Shown: positions 52,547 through 62,644, counted from the stretch's first letter. The stretch: DNA of 64,000 bases from Alsobacter ponti (GCF_024294805.1 NZ_JANCLU010000006.1:62001-126000), one strand, 5' to 3'. Notes: generated from the sequence alone by a model not told the origin. Made by a program: numbers and translations.

Positions 52547-53623
52547 TTACTGGTCGTAGCTGACGACGACCTTGTCGGTCAGCGGGTAGCACTGGCAGGT
52601 GAGCACGTAGCCCTGGCGCACCTCGTAGTCCTCCAGGGCGTGGTTGGTGACCATCTCCACCTCGCCCTCCAGCACCTTGGCGCGGCAGGTGGAGCAAACG
52701 CCCGCCTTGCAGGCGTAGGGCGCGTCGAGATGGGCGGCGAGCGCCGCTTCCAGCAGGCTCTGCCCGTTCTTGGGCATGGCGAAGCTGCGCGTCGCGCCGT
52801 CCAGCGTCACGGTCGCCTCGCAGTTCGCGCCGGCGTCGGCGGCGTTGGCGCTGGCGGGGCGGGCCTTGGCCCGGCCCGGCTGGCCGGAGGCGAACAGCTC
52901 GAACTTGATGCGGCTGTCGTCCAGGCCGTGCTCGCGCAGGGCGGCCGCGATGGCCAGCATCATCGGCTCCGGGCCGCAGATGAAGGCGGTGTCGACCGAG
53001 GAAATGTCGATCCAGTTGCGGAACAGCTCGGCGCACTTGGCGGCGTCGACCCGGCCGGTGAACAGGTCGATCTCCTGCGCCTCGCTCTCCAGCACGTGCA
53101 GCACCGAGAGGCGGCCGAGATAGGTGTTCTTGGCGTCCTCCAGCTCCTCGCGGAACATGATCGAGGAGATCTGGCGATTGGCGTAGACCAGCGTGAAGCG
53201 GGACTTCGGCTCGCGCGCCAGCATGGTCTTGATGATCGACAGCACCGGGGTGATGCCGCTGCCGCCGGCGAAGGCCAGATAGTGCCGCGCCGCGTCGGCC
53301 TCGATGGGCGTGTGGAACGAGCCCATCGGCGGCATGGCCTCGAGAACCTCGCCGGGCTTCAGGTTCTCGTTCGCCCAGGTCGAGAACGCGCCGCCGTCGA
53401 CGCGCTTGATGCCGACGCGCAGCACGCCGTCATCCTTGCCGGCGCAGATCGAGTAGGAGCGGCGCAATTCCACTCCGTCGAACATCTTGCGGAACGTGAG
53501 GTACTGACCCTGGATGAAGTCGAACAGGGCGCCGTCGTCAGACGTGGGCTTCAGCGTGACGACGACGGCGTCGCGCGTCTCCCGGCGCACTTCGGTGACT
53601 TCGAGGGGATGAAAACGTGCCAT
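52547..53623 (-). CDS. paaE: Phenylacetyl-CoA epoxidase reductase PaaE
   Basis: 358 residues. The ferredoxin-reductase part (about 1-240) has RRSYSICAG for FAD and GSGITPVLSIIKTML plus CGPEPMMLA for NAD(P)H. The C-terminal plant-type [2Fe-2S] domain has Cys305, Cys310, Cys313 and Cys343. It passes electrons from NADPH to the PaaA diiron centre. In operon order after paaD. Confidence 0.95.
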   Translation of the reverse strand: MARFHPLEVTEVRRETRDAVVVTLKPTSDDGALFDFIQGQYLTFRKMFDGVELRRSYSICAGKDDGVLRVGIKRVDGGAFSTWANENLKPGEVLEAMPPMGSFHTPIEADAARHYLAFAGGSGITPVLSIIKTMLAREPKSRFTLVYANRQISSIMFREELEDAKNTYLGRLSVLHVLESEAQEIDLFTGRVDAAKCAELFRNWIDISSVDTAFICGPEPMMLAIAAALREHGLDDSRIKFELFASGQPGRAKARPASANAADAGANCEATVTLDGATRSFAMPKNGQSLLEAALAAHLDAPYACKAGVCSTCRAKVLEGEVEMVTNHALEDYEVRQGYVLTCQCYPLTDKVVVSYDQ

Positions 53624-53643
53624 GTGCCGTCACTCCCGCATCG

Positions 53644-54168
53644 TCAGATGCATTTGAAATAGTCGAAGGGCTCGAGGCAGGCCTTGCAGCGATAGCTCGC
53701 CTTGCATGGCGTCGACCCGAACTGGCTGATCTTCTCCGTGTCGGAGGACCCGCAGCGCGGGCAGGGGATTGTCAGGTTCGACCCGCCGACGAGGCTGTTG
53801 ACGCGGGCCATCAGGCGGCCATCGGCGGCGGTGCCGTCGATCGGCGGGGCGATGCCGTAGGCGCGCAGCTTGTCGCGGCCTTCCGGGCTGATCCAGTCGG
53901 TGGTCCAGGGCGGCGACAGCCGGCGCTCGAGGCGCAGCTTCTCGATCCCGTGGTCGCGCAGCGCCTGCTCGATGTCGAGGTTGATCACCGTCGTCGCGGG
54001 GCAGCCCGAATAGGTGGGCGTCACGGTGACGACGAGCGTGTCTCCCTCCCACGCGACGTCGCGCACGATGCCGAGATCCGTCAGCGAGATCACCGGGATC
54101 TCGGGGTCCGGCACCTTGGAGAGCCAGCCCCAGACCTCGTCGGTCGACGGCAGGGTGAGCGCGCCCAT
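53644..54168 (-). CDS. paaD: Phenylacetyl-CoA epoxidase maturation protein PaaD
   Basis: 174 residues. The N-terminal MIP18/SufT-like domain has VPDPEIPVISLTDLGIV and TPTYSGCPA. The C-terminal zinc-ribbon-like tail has Cys136, Cys139, Cys155, Cys161, Cys164 and Cys173. It is required for epoxidase activity and is thought to help Fe-S or iron loading. Confidence 0.94.
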   Translation of the reverse strand: MGALTLPSTDEVWGWLSKVPDPEIPVISLTDLGIVRDVAWEGDTLVVTVTPTYSGCPATTVINLDIEQALRDHGIEKLRLERRLSPPWTTDWISPEGRDKLRAYGIAPPIDGTAADGRLMARVNSLVGGSNLTIPCPRCGSSDTEKISQFGSTPCKASYRCKACLEPFDYFKCI

Positions 54169-54179
54169 CGCCGCCGCTC

Positions 54180-54959
54180 CTACCAGGTCGCGCCGGGATA
54201 GGCGCGCTGCAGGAACTGCATCTCGGCGAGGATGTAGCCGAGGTGCTCGGTGTGGACGCCGCGCTTGCCGCCCTTGTGGACGTAGCCCGAGCTGGGGATC
54301 GCCAGCGTCGCTTCGCCGAGCACGCGGGCCACGGCCGCGTCCCACGCGGGCTTCAGGCTCGCCGGGCTCGGCGCCACGCCGGCGTCGGCCAGGGCCTCGT
54401 CGGCGTCGTCGCCCACGAACAGCTCGCCCGTGTACGACCACAGCTCGTCCAGCGCGTTCTGCATGCGGCGATGGCTCTCGGCCGTGCCGTCGCCGAGCCG
54501 GACCACGAGGTCGGCCGAGCGCTCCAGGTGGTAGGACACTTCCTTGATCGCCTTGGCGGCGATCTCGGCGACGCGCGGGTCGGTGGAGCCCTGCAGCGCC
54601 TTGAGCAGTTCGAAGTGCCAGGCGTCGAACAGGAACTGGCGCATCAGCGTTTGGCCGAAGTCGCCGTTCGGGCGCTCCACCAGCAGCACGTTGCGGAACT
54701 CGGCGGCGTCGCGCAGATAGGCCAGGTTGTCGGCGGTGCGGCCCTGGCCCTCCACCTCGCCGGCGAGCCCGAGCCAGAGCTGCGTCTGGCCGATCAGGTC
54801 CAGCGCGGTATTGGCGAGCGCGATGTCCTCCTCAAGCACGGGCGAATGCCCGCACCACTCGGAGACGCGGTGGCCGAGGATCAGCGTGTTGTCCCCGGTG
54901 CGCAGCAGGAATTCGAGCAGGGCGGCCCTGCCGGCAGCGGTGTCGGCGAGCGCGGCCAT
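54180..54959 (-). CDS. paaC: Phenylacetyl-CoA epoxidase subunit PaaC
   Basis: 259 residues from ATG 54959, which overlaps the paaB stop (TGATG); an in-frame GTG at 54962 precedes it. Ferritin-like fold of the structural subunit: GHRVSEWCGHSPVLEEDIALANTALDLIGQ read in parts, RDAAEFRNVLL, and KEVSYHLERS. PaaC pairs with PaaA but does not hold the catalytic diiron centre. Confidence 0.94.
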   Translation of the reverse strand: MAALADTAAGRAALLEFLLRTGDNTLILGHRVSEWCGHSPVLEEDIALANTALDLIGQTQLWLGLAGEVEGQGRTADNLAYLRDAAEFRNVLLVERPNGDFGQTLMRQFLFDAWHFELLKALQGSTDPRVAEIAAKAIKEVSYHLERSADLVVRLGDGTAESHRRMQNALDELWSYTGELFVGDDADEALADAGVAPSPASLKPAWDAAVARVLGEATLAIPSSGYVHKGGKRGVHTEHLGYILAEMQFLQRAYPGATW

Positions 54960-55243
54960 CACATGTGCCCCACTTCTTCAGGGATCTCGAAGAAGGTCGG
55001 GTGACGGTAGACCTTCGAGTTCGACGGCTCGAACAGCGGGCCCTTGTCGGACGGGCTCGACGCCGAGATGTCGTTCGACTTGACGACCCAGATGCTCACG
55101 CCCTCGTTGCGGCGCGTGTAGACGTCGCGGGCGTGCTTGATCGCCAGCTCCGCGTCGGGCGCGTGCAGGCTGCCGACGTGGCGATGGTTGAGGCCGTGCT
55201 GGCCGCGGATGAAGACTTCCCAAAGGGGCCATTCGCTGGACAT
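54959..55243 (-). CDS. paaB: Phenylacetyl-CoA epoxidase subunit PaaB
   Basis: 94 residues, the usual size. Starts at ATG 55243 with GGGAG about 9 bp before; upstream in-frame Met codons would add a Pro/Ala-rich tail unlike the family. Typical parts: WPLWEVFIRGQHGLNHRHVGS, HARDVYTRRNEGVSIWVV and the PSDKGPLFEP segment. It links PaaAC heterodimers in the epoxidase complex. Confidence 0.94.
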   Translation of the reverse strand: MSSEWPLWEVFIRGQHGLNHRHVGSLHAPDAELAIKHARDVYTRRNEGVSIWVVKSNDISASSPSDKGPLFEPSNSKVYRHPTFFEIPEEVGHM

Positions 55244-55298
55244 TTGTGACGCTCCCGGTGGTGTTGGGGAAGCGGCGGCGGGGGGCCGCCGGATTGGC

Positions 55299-56303
55299 TC
55301 ACTCGGCGGCGACGCGGGCGGCGGCGCGGCGGTCGGCGACCTTCTCGGCATGGGCGACGAGGCCGTCGCGGAACCACGCGCCGTCCTCCCACGCCTTGAC
55401 GCGGGCGTTCATCCGCTCGCGGTTGCACGGCCCGTTGCCGGCGATGACGTCGAAGAACTCGGACCAGTCCGGCTCGGTGAAGTCGTGGCCGGCCTTTTCC
55501 TCGTTCCACTTGAGGTCCGGGTCGGGGATCGTCAGGCCGAGATACCTGGCCTGCGGCACGGTCTGGTCGACGAATTTCTGGCGCAGCTCGTCGTTGGTGT
55601 TGATCTTGATCTTCCACGCCATCGACTGGGCGGAATGGACCGAGTCCTTGTCCGACGGGCCGAACATCATCAGCGCCGGGTACCAGAAGCGGTTCAGCGC
55701 GTCCTGGGCCATGGCCTTCTGGGCGGGCGTGCCGAAGGCCATCTTCATCATGATGTCGTAGCCCTGGCGCTGGTGGAAGCTCTCCTCCTTGCAGATGCGG
55801 ACCATTGCCCGGCTGTAAGGGCCGTAGGAGGTCTTCTGCAGCTGCACCTGGTTCATGATGGCGGCGCCGTCGACGAGCCAGCCCACCGCGCCGATATCGG
55901 CCCAGTTCAGCGTCGGGTAGTTGAAGATGGAGGAGTACTTCATCTTGCCCGAGTGCAGCAGGGCCAGCAGCTCGTCGCGGCTGACGCCCAGCGTCTCGGC
56001 GGCGCAGTAGAGATAGAGGCCGTGGCCGGCCTCGTCCTGCACCTTGGCGAGCAGGATGGCCTTGCGCTCCAGCGTCGGGGCGCGGGTGATCCAGTTGCCC
56101 TCGGGCAGCTGCCCGACGATCTCGGAATGCGCGTGCTGGCCGATCTGCCGGATCAGCGTCTTGCGGTAGGCCTCGGGCATCCACTCCTTCGGCTCGATCT
56201 TCTCGCCGCGGTCGACGCGCTCCTGGAAGTCGCGCTCCTGCGGGTTCATCTCAGCCAGGCTCTTCACCCGGTCGCTGTCCGTCTTCACCATCTGGGCGTA
56301 CAT
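55299..56303 (-). CDS. paaA: Phenylacetyl-CoA epoxidase catalytic subunit PaaA
   Basis: 334 residues. Diiron ligands can be seen in SEIVG (Glu), QDEAGHGLY (Glu and His) and CKEESFHQR (Glu and His). It also keeps the family segments [20 protein letters not shown] and [14 protein letters not shown]. It forms the oxygen-activating centre that makes 1,2-epoxyphenylacetyl-CoA. 16 bp after paaJ. Confidence 0.95.
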   Translation of the reverse strand: MYAQMVKTDSDRVKSLAEMNPQERDFQERVDRGEKIEPKEWMPEAYRKTLIRQIGQHAHSEIVGQLPEGNWITRAPTLERKAILLAKVQDEAGHGLYLYCAAETLGVSRDELLALLHSGKMKYSSIFNYPTLNWADIGAVGWLVDGAAIMNQVQLQKTSYGPYSRAMVRICKEESFHQRQGYDIMMKMAFGTPAQKAMAQDALNRFWYPALMMFGPSDKDSVHSAQSMAWKIKINTNDELRQKFVDQTVPQARYLGLTIPDPDLKWNEEKAGHDFTEPDWSEFFDVIAGNGPCNRERMNARVKAWEDGAWFRDGLVAHAEKVADRRAAARVAAE

Positions 56304-56319
56304 GGCAGACCTCCTCCCG

Positions 56320-57525
56320 TCAGACGCGTTCGATAATCATGGCGATGCCCTGGCCGACGCCGATGCACATGGTGCACAGCGCGTATCGGCCACCCCGGCG
56401 ATGCAGTTCGTACATGGCGGTCGTCACCAGCCGCGCGCCGCTCATGCCGAGCGGGTGACCGAGCGCGATGGCGCCGCCATTGGGGTTCACGTGCGCGGCG
56501 TCGTCGGGCAGGCCGAGATCGCGCAGCACGGCGAGCGCCTGCGCGGCGAACGCCTCGTTCAGCTCGATGACGTCCATCTGGTCCAGCGTCATGCCGGCCT
56601 TGGCCAGCACGCGGCGGACGGCAGGCGCGGGGCCGACGCCCATGACGCGGGGCTCGACGCCGGCCGCCGCCATGGCGATGACGCGAGCCTTCGGCGTGAG
56701 GCCCTGCGCCCTCGCCATCGCCTCGGAGGCGAGCACCAGCGCGGCCGCGCCGTCGTTGACGCCGGAGGCGTTGCCGGCGGTGACGGTCAGCTCGGGGCCG
56801 TTGACGCCCTTCAGCCTGGCGAGCTGCTCGACCGTCGTGCCGGGGCGGGGATGCTCGTCGCGGTCGATGACGACCGGGTCGCCCTTCTTCTGCGGGATGC
56901 GGACCGGCGCGATCTCGGCGGCGAACACGCCGGCCTCCTGCGCCGCCGCCCAGCGGGCCTGGCTGCGCGCGGCGAAGGCGTCCTGGTCGGCGCGGTTGAC
57001 GCCGTAGGCCTCCGCGACGTTGTCGGCGGTCTCGGGCATCGAGTGCGTGCCGTACTTCGCCTTGATGCGCGGGTTCGGGAAGCGCCAGCCGATGGTGGTG
57101 TCGTAGACCGCGTTGGCGCGGGAGAAGGCGGTGTCGGCCTTGGGCATGACGAAGGGGGCGCGGGTCATGCTCTCGACGCCGCCGGCGATCACCATCTCGC
57201 AGTCGCCGGCCTTGATGGCGCGGGCCGCCATGCCGACGGCGTCCATGCCGGAGCCGCACAGCCGGTTGACGGTGGTGCCGGGCACGCCGATGGGCAGGCC
57301 GGACAGCAGCACGGCCATGCGGCCGACATTGCGGTTGTCCTCGCCCGCCTGGTTGGCGCAGCCGTAGATGAGGTCGTCGACCTGGCTCCAGTCGACGGAG
57401 GGGTTGCGCTCCATGAGCGCTGTGAGGGGCAGGGCCGCGAGGTCGTCGGCGCGGATGGAGGCGAGCGCGCCGCCATAGCGGCCGATCGGCGTCCGGACCG
57501 CGTCGCAGATGAATGCCTCGCCCAT
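56320..57525 (-). CDS. paaJ: 3-oxoadipyl-CoA / 3-oxo-5,6-dehydrosuberyl-CoA thiolase PaaJ
   Basis: 401 residues from ATG 57525, with GGGAGG about 9 bp upstream. Thiolase residues: Cys90 (RLCGSGMDA), His in [10 protein letters not shown] and the C-terminal Cys in [11 protein letters not shown]. The N-terminal [18 protein letters not shown] and the [11 protein letters not shown] segment are typical of beta-ketoadipyl-CoA thiolases (PaaJ/PcaF). It carries out the two thiolytic steps of the pathway, ending in succinyl-CoA and acetyl-CoA. First gene of the catabolic operon behind the promoter at 57593-57621. Confidence 0.93.
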   Translation of the reverse strand: MGEAFICDAVRTPIGRYGGALASIRADDLAALPLTALMERNPSVDWSQVDDLIYGCANQAGEDNRNVGRMAVLLSGLPIGVPGTTVNRLCGSGMDAVGMAARAIKAGDCEMVIAGGVESMTRAPFVMPKADTAFSRANAVYDTTIGWRFPNPRIKAKYGTHSMPETADNVAEAYGVNRADQDAFAARSQARWAAAQEAGVFAAEIAPVRIPQKKGDPVVIDRDEHPRPGTTVEQLARLKGVNGPELTVTAGNASGVNDGAAALVLASEAMARAQGLTPKARVIAMAAAGVEPRVMGVGPAPAVRRVLAKAGMTLDQMDVIELNEAFAAQALAVLRDLGLPDDAAHVNPNGGAIALGHPLGMSGARLVTTAMYELHRRGGRYALCTMCIGVGQGIAMIIERV

Positions 57526-57574
57526 TTCCGATCCTCCCCGGTGTGTCGATCCGGCTCGCTTGCCAGGAACCATT

Positions 57575-57590
57575 GATCGACCGGTCGGTC
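57575..57590. promoter_or_regulatory. Putative PaaR (TetR) operator at the paaJ promoter
   Basis: The 16-mer GATCGACCGGTCGGTC is symmetric except for one base pair and has the same GACCGGTC core as the site at 46241-46256. On the minus strand, it lies just after the -10 (TATAAA), over the expected transcription start, a repressing position. Confidence 0.7.
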
Positions 57591-57592
57591 AT

Positions 57593-57621
57593 TTTATAGC
57601 GACTCGAACATCACAGATCAA
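57593..57621 (-). promoter_or_regulatory. Predicted promoter of paaJABCDE-paaZ operon
   Basis: Minus strand: -35 TTGATC (57616-57621), exactly 17 bp, -10 TATAAA (57593-57598). The leader to the paaJ ATG is about 60 bases. It is flanked by two different symmetric elements, the GACCGGTC palindrome downstream and a long inverted repeat starting next to the -35. Confidence 0.65.
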
Positions 57622-57649
57622 CCCCTATTTCGCGGGATCGTGTGATGTT
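57607..57649. promoter_or_regulatory. Perfect 9-bp inverted repeat next to -35 of the paaJ promoter, possible PaaX site
   Basis: AACATCACA (57607-57615) and its exact complement TGTGATGTT (57641-57649) are separated by 25 bp; centres are 34 bp apart, about three helical turns. The left arm lies within the promoter spacer next to the -35. The TGTGAT core followed by TTCGCG recalls what I remember of E. coli PaaX sites, and paaX is the adjacent gene. Assignment to PaaX is inference. Confidence 0.5.
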
Positions 57650-57687
57650 TCGCGTGACGTCGATCGCCGACGATCATGCGCCTTTCT

Positions 57688-58626
57688 TCAACGGCGCGCA
57701 CGCCCCGCGGTTCGCGCCAGCCCGTCGAGGCGGCGCGCGGTGGTCGGCGTCGATTCGGGCAGCGGCCCATCGGCGGAGACGAAGGCCTCGGCGACGTGCC
57801 GGTCCGCGCCCGGCGAGAGGTCGGCGTAGAGCCGGGCGAAGAGGAGGCGCGCGTCGCGGCCCGGCCAGTCCTCCGGCAGGGCGTCGGCCGGCAGGCGCGG
57901 GTCGCGCAGCGCCTCGTGGCGGAACTGGTGGACGAGCAGCAGCCGCAGCAGCAGCGCCTGCGCCGGGGCGACGCGCAGCCCGGAGGCGAGGGCGGCGGCG
58001 ACCGGCGCGAACCGCGTCACGAACTCCGCGTAGGCGGCGGCGTGCGGGGCGAGGTCCCAGGTCTGGCGGGCGAAGGCGCGCAGCGCCGAAGCGTCCGCCC
58101 CCGCCGCCGCCTCGAACACGACGCCCTGGGCGTCGGCGATCGCGCCGGCTCGTTCGCGCGTCGGCCCCACCAGCCATCCCGGCGCGAGGCGCGCGAAGCC
58201 GGCCCGCTCCAGCGCCGCCAGGCTCTCCTCGGCCGGATCGGGCAGCCAGACGAAGCGCCAGCCGTCCTCGTCCGGCGGCTCGAACAGCACGCGCGCGGCG
58301 GCGAGGAACTGACGCTTCGCCTCGTCCGTGAGGCGGTAGTAGCTGCGCCGCCCCTCGCGGTCTCCGGCGAGCTGGCCGGCGGCCACCAGCCGCGACACGG
58401 CGGTGCGCACCAGCGTCTCGCTGATGCCCACGCTGGCGCAGGTCTCGATGATGTTGCCGATCCACAGCCGCCCGCCGCGCGGCTCCACCACGTCGCCGTA
58501 GATGGTCACGATGAAGCTGCCCGCCCGCGGCGTCAGGCCGCGCAGCGCGTCGGCGAGCAGCGCGTGGGCTGGATCGCCGGACGTGGCGCGTCGGCGGCGC
58601 GGCTTCGTGTCGGCCTGGTCGGTCAT
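57688..58626 (-). CDS. paaX: Phenylacetate regulon transcriptional repressor PaaX
   Basis: 312 residues from ATG 58626. It shows the PaaX N-terminal winged helix (SFIVTIYGDVVEPRGGRLW, ETLVRTAVSRLVAAGQL) and REGRRSYYRLTDEAKRQF, then the PaaX C-terminal domain (WRFVWLP and LLLVHQFRHEALRDPRLPADALPEDWPG read in parts). In E. coli, PaaX represses paa promoters and is relieved by phenylacetyl-CoA. It lies upstream of the paaJ operon on the same strand, separated from it by a 162-bp promoter region. Confidence 0.93.
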   Translation of the reverse strand: MTDQADTKPRRRRATSGDPAHALLADALRGLTPRAGSFIVTIYGDVVEPRGGRLWIGNIIETCASVGISETLVRTAVSRLVAAGQLAGDREGRRSYYRLTDEAKRQFLAAARVLFEPPDEDGWRFVWLPDPAEESLAALERAGFARLAPGWLVGPTRERAGAIADAQGVVFEAAAGADASALRAFARQTWDLAPHAAAYAEFVTRFAPVAAALASGLRVAPAQALLLRLLLVHQFRHEALRDPRLPADALPEDWPGRDARLLFARLYADLSPGADRHVAEAFVSADGPLPESTPTTARRLDGLARTAGRARR

Positions 58627-58690
58627 GCCCCTGCCGTATCGCGGCGGCCGGCGAAACACAAACCCGGGCGGGTTCGCCGCCCGCTCCCAA

Positions 58691-58719
58691 CGAAAAAGGG
58701 CCGCCCGAGGGCGGCCCTT
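58691..58719 (-). terminator. Rho-independent terminator of glnA
   Basis: On the minus strand the stem AAGGGCCGCC / GGCGGCCCTT (58696-58705 with 58710-58719, 4-nt loop) is followed by a run of T (58693-58697 are A on the plus strand). It stands 20-50 bases after the glnA stop and isolates paaX from it. Confidence 0.85.
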
Positions 58720-58741
58720 CCATCCGGCTGAGCGCGGCGGC

Positions 58742-60151
58742 TCAGTAGGAATAGTACATCGTGAACTCGATCGGGTGCGGCGTCATCTCGAACTTCATGA
58801 CGTCCTGCATCTTCAGCTCGATGTAGCTGTCGATGAAGTCGTCGTTGAACACGCCGCCGGCCTTCAGGAAGTTGCGGTCCTTGTCGAGGTTGGCGAGGGC
58901 CTCGCGCAGCGAGCCGCACACCGTCGGGATCTTCTTCAGCTCGCGCGGCGGCAGGTCGTAGAGGTCCTTGTCCATCGCCGGGCCGGGATCGATCTTGTTC
59001 TGGATGCCGTCGAGGCCGGCCATCAGCAGGGCCGCGAAGGCGAGGTAGGGGTTCGCCATCGGGTCGGGGAAGCGCACCTCGACGCGCTTGGCCTTCGGCG
59101 AGGTCGTGTACGGGATGCGGCAGGACGCCGAGCGGTTGCGCGCCGAGTAGGCGAGCAGCACGGGGGCCTCGTAGCCCGGGACGAGACGCTTGTAGGAGTT
59201 CGTCGACGGGTTGGTGAAGGCGTTCAGCGCCTTGGCGTGCTTGATGACGCCGCCGATGTACCACAGGCACTCCTGCGAGAGGTCGGCGTACTTGTTGCCC
59301 GCGAAGGTCGGCTTGCCGCCCTTCCAGATCGACTGGTGGACATGCATGCCCGAGCCGTTGTCGCCGAAGATCGGCTTCGGCATGAACGTGGCCGTCTTGC
59401 CGTAGCTCTGGGCGACGTTGTGGATGCAGTATTTGTAGATCTGCATCTGGTCGGCCATGTGCGTCAGCGTGTCGAACTTCATGCCCAGCTCATGCTGGGC
59501 GGAAGCCACCTCGTGGTGGTGCTTCTCGACCTTGACGCCCATCGCCGCCATCGCGGCCAGCATCTCGCCGCGCATGTCCTGCGCGCTGTCCTGCGGCGGA
59601 ACCGGGAAGTAGCCGCCCTTGATGGCGATGCGGTGGCCGAGGTTGCCGCCCTCGTACTCCGTGTCGGCGTTGATGGGCAGCTCGATCGAGTCGAGCTTGA
59701 AGCCGGTGTTGTACGGGTCGGAGGTGAAGCGCACGTCGTCGAACACGAAGAACTCGGCCTCGGGGCCCACGTACACCGTGTCGCCGATCCCGGTCTGCTT
59801 CAGGAAGGCCTCGGCCTTCTTGGCGATGCCGCGCGGATCGCGGGGATAGGGCTCGCCCGTCGTCGGCTCCAGGATGTCGCACACGATCGACATGGTGGAC
59901 GCCGCGAAGAAGGGGTCCATCTGGGCCGTCGTCGGGTCCGGCATCAGCGTCATGTCGGACTCGTTGATCGCCTTCCAGCCGGCGATCGAGGAGCCGTCGA
60001 ACATCGTGCCCTCGGCGAAAATGTCCTCGTCCACCATCGAGACGTCGAACGTGACGTGCTGCCACTTGCCGCGCGGGTCGGTGAACCGGAAGTCGACGTA
60101 CTTGACGTCGTTGTCCTTGATCGCCTTGAGGACATCCTTGGCGGTCTTCAT
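58742..60151 (-). CDS. glnA: Glutamine synthetase type I
   Basis: 469 residues, the standard length. Recognisable parts: [10 protein letters not shown], the metal-binding [28 protein letters not shown], and [10 protein letters not shown]. The adenylylation site Tyr is in KDLYDLPP. It makes glutamine from glutamate, ammonia and ATP. It lies 72 bp after glnB, an arrangement common in alphaproteobacteria, so that the PII signal and the enzyme are co-expressed. Confidence 0.97.
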   Translation of the reverse strand: MKTAKDVLKAIKDNDVKYVDFRFTDPRGKWQHVTFDVSMVDEDIFAEGTMFDGSSIAGWKAINESDMTLMPDPTTAQMDPFFAASTMSIVCDILEPTTGEPYPRDPRGIAKKAEAFLKQTGIGDTVYVGPEAEFFVFDDVRFTSDPYNTGFKLDSIELPINADTEYEGGNLGHRIAIKGGYFPVPPQDSAQDMRGEMLAAMAAMGVKVEKHHHEVASAQHELGMKFDTLTHMADQMQIYKYCIHNVAQSYGKTATFMPKPIFGDNGSGMHVHQSIWKGGKPTFAGNKYADLSQECLWYIGGVIKHAKALNAFTNPSTNSYKRLVPGYEAPVLLAYSARNRSASCRIPYTTSPKAKRVEVRFPDPMANPYLAFAALLMAGLDGIQNKIDPGPAMDKDLYDLPPRELKKIPTVCGSLREALANLDKDRNFLKAGGVFNDDFIDSYIELKMQDVMKFEMTPHPIEFTMYYSY

Positions 60152-60223
60152 CAGTCGAAATCCTCTGTCAGAAGTGTCGAAACCGGGGTGTGTCGAGCGG
60201 GAGAACTCGGGACGTGCGGGCCA

Positions 60224-60616
<393 letters not shown>

Positions 60617-60826
60617 TCATTAGCATCAACTGCGGAGGCGCGCCAACCCGACTTTTGCCCGCGCGGGCCGCGCGATTGCCCAACCGCGCGGCACCCGACC
60701 GCGAGTTTCGAAACACGCGCCCAGCGCCTGGGCAGGGACTGCACAAAAAAGCGGCATATGGATACGCTGAAGGCGCTGTAGCGACGGCGTGCAAGGCTCG
60801 AGGACGTGGCGACCGAGGGGGACCGG

Positions 60827-62335
60827 ATGAACGAGGTACTGTCGACGGCGCAGATGGGGGAGGCGGACCGCCTCGCCATCGCGGCGGGAACGCCGGGATC
60901 CGAGCTGATGGACAAGGCCGGCCGCGCGGTGGCGGACGTGGTGGCGCGCCGTCACAAGGCGGGCGAGCGCGTGCTGGCGCTGTGCGGCCCGGGCAACAAT
61001 GGCGGCGACGGCTTCGTGGCCGCGCGCGTGCTCGCCGGGCGCGGCTTCCGGGTCCGCGTGGCCCTTCTCGGCGCGCGCGAGGCCCTCAGGGGCGACGCGG
61101 CCGGCGCGGCGGCGCTGTGGAGCGGCGCGGTCGAGCCCGCCTCGGCCGCCGATCCCGCCGAGTGCGACGTGATCGTCGACGCGCTGTTCGGCGCGGGATT
61201 GGCCCGCGACCTTGACGGCGAGGCGCTGGCACTGGTCGAGCGGGTCAACGCGTCCGGCGTTCCGGTGGTCGCTGTCGACGTGCCGTCCGGCGTCGACGGC
61301 AACACCGGGGCGGTGCGCCGCGCGGCGATCCGGGCGGCCGAGACGGTGACGTTCTTCCGGCCCAAGCCGGGGCACCTGCTCCTGCCGGGCCGGCTTCGTT
61401 GCGGTCCGGTGCGGATCGCCGACATCGGCATTCCCGACGCGGTGCTCGCGACGATCCGCCCCGCCTGCTGGGCCAACGGCACACGGCTGTGGCGGCCCGC
61501 GTTCCGCGCGCCCGCGCCCGAGGGCCATAAATATGGACGTGGCCACGCGCTCGTGCTGTCCGGCGGCGCGGAAGGGGCGGGGGCCGCCCGGCTCGCCGCA
61601 CGCGGCGCGTTGCGCATCGGCGCGGGGCTCGTCACCATCGCCACGCCGTCCGACGCGCTGGCGCTGCACGCCGGCCGGCCGGACGCGGTCATGCTGCGCC
61701 GGAGCGACGGACCCGCTGGCCTCGCGGCTCTGCTGGCGGACCGCCGGCGCAACGCCTGGGTCGTGGGACCGGCCGCCGGCGTGGGCGAGAGGACGCGCGA
61801 GCTGGTCGCGGCGGCGCTGGCATCCGGCGCGCACGGGGTGCTCGACGCCGACGCCCTGACCAGCTTCGAGGGCGCGTCGGCCGAGCTGGCCAGGGCGCTG
61901 GCGGCGCGGCCCGGCGGCGCGGGCCAGGCCATCGTGCTGACGCCTCACGAGGGCGAATTCGGCCGGCTCTTCAAGGACTCGCCGCCGGTGGCGTCGGCGG
62001 GCTCCAAGCTGGAGCGGGCGCGGGCGGCGGCCGCGTCCCTCGGCGCGGTCGTCGTCCTGAAAGGCCCTGACACGGTGATCGCCGCGCCGGACGGCCGCGC
62101 CGCCATCAACGCCAACGGCACGCCGTTCCTCGCCACGGCGGGCTCCGGCGACGTGCTCTCCGGCATCGTCGCGGGGCTGCTGGCGCAGTCCGTACCGGCC
62201 TTCGAGGCCGCCTGCGCGGGCGTATGGTTCCACGCCGAGGCCGGATGCGCGGTCGGCCCGGGCCTGATCGCAGACGACCTGCCGGATGCGCTGCCGAAGG
62301 TGCTCAAGGCCTATTTCGCCGAAGCGGGGACGTGA
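60827..62335 (+). CDS. nnr: Bifunctional NAD(P)H-hydrate repair enzyme Nnr
   Basis: 502 residues from ATG 60827, with GAGGGGG just upstream; a GTG at 60806 is possible. The N-terminal epimerase (YjeF_N, about 1-215) has CGPGNNGGDGFVAARVL and VDVPSGVDGNTG. The C-terminal ADP-dependent dehydratase (about 225-500) has GRGHALVLSGG, DADALTSFEG, TPHEGEFGRLF and ATAGSGDVLSGIVAGLL. It repairs hydrated nicotinamide cofactors. Divergent from glnB, as in many related genomes. Confidence 0.95.
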   Translation: MNEVLSTAQMGEADRLAIAAGTPGSELMDKAGRAVADVVARRHKAGERVLALCGPGNNGGDGFVAARVLAGRGFRVRVALLGAREALRGDAAGAAALWSGAVEPASAADPAECDVIVDALFGAGLARDLDGEALALVERVNASGVPVVAVDVPSGVDGNTGAVRRAAIRAAETVTFFRPKPGHLLLPGRLRCGPVRIADIGIPDAVLATIRPACWANGTRLWRPAFRAPAPEGHKYGRGHALVLSGGAEGAGAARLAARGALRIGAGLVTIATPSDALALHAGRPDAVMLRRSDGPAGLAALLADRRRNAWVVGPAAGVGERTRELVAAALASGAHGVLDADALTSFEGASAELARALAARPGGAGQAIVLTPHEGEFGRLFKDSPPVASAGSKLERARAAAASLGAVVVLKGPDTVIAAPDGRAAINANGTPFLATAGSGDVLSGIVAGLLAQSVPAFEAACAGVWFHAEAGCAVGPGLIADDLPDALPKVLKAYFAEAGT

Positions 62336-62644
62336 TGTCCGCATTCAGCCGAAGGACCCACTGGGGGATTCGCGAAATCGGCGCCGCCGCCCGTCCCCGG
62401 GCCGGTGCAGCGTCAGCGGAACCGGACCCGGGGCCCAGCGAACTATGTCGCGCGTCAGCGCGTCCTTATGGGTTTTCCCCAATGAGCGCCGCTTCGCGGC
62501 CACATCCATGCGCTGGCCCCCGGATTCCCCTCCGCTGACGCTCCGGGGCTCCGGGCACGGGGGCGGACTTGCGTCCGCCCTTTGCGGCGAGGCGCGGGGC
62601 GCTTGCCGCGGCAGGTTCTCGCCCTGAGCTTATGAGTCCCGGCC
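62336..62644. other. Intergenic region with hairpins, no convincing gene
   Basis: Just over 300 bases between the converging nnr and oxidase-like genes. It contains an inverted pair CCCCGGA (62518-62524) / TCCGGGG (62542-62548) and the terminator at 62561. A short open frame from 62335 has composition expected of chance in GC-rich DNA. I see nothing else in it. Confidence 0.6.
62561..62583 (+). terminator. Hairpin terminator downstream of nnr
   Basis: A perfect 8-bp stem GGGCGGAC (62561-62568) with GTCCGCCC (62573-62580), a 4-nt loop TTGC, then TTT. It could serve both converging genes; the T-run is short. Confidence 0.55.

Noticed and set aside
53644-54168. PaaD as an independent zinc-finger regulator
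   Set aside because: The MIP18-like domain and position inside paaABCDE make it the epoxidase maturation factor.
62335-62538. Small frame whose ATG overlaps the nnr stop (67 residues)
   Set aside because: Rich in Arg, Ala, Pro and Ser as expected of chance frames here, without a ribosome-binding site beyond the overlap and covering hairpin sequences.
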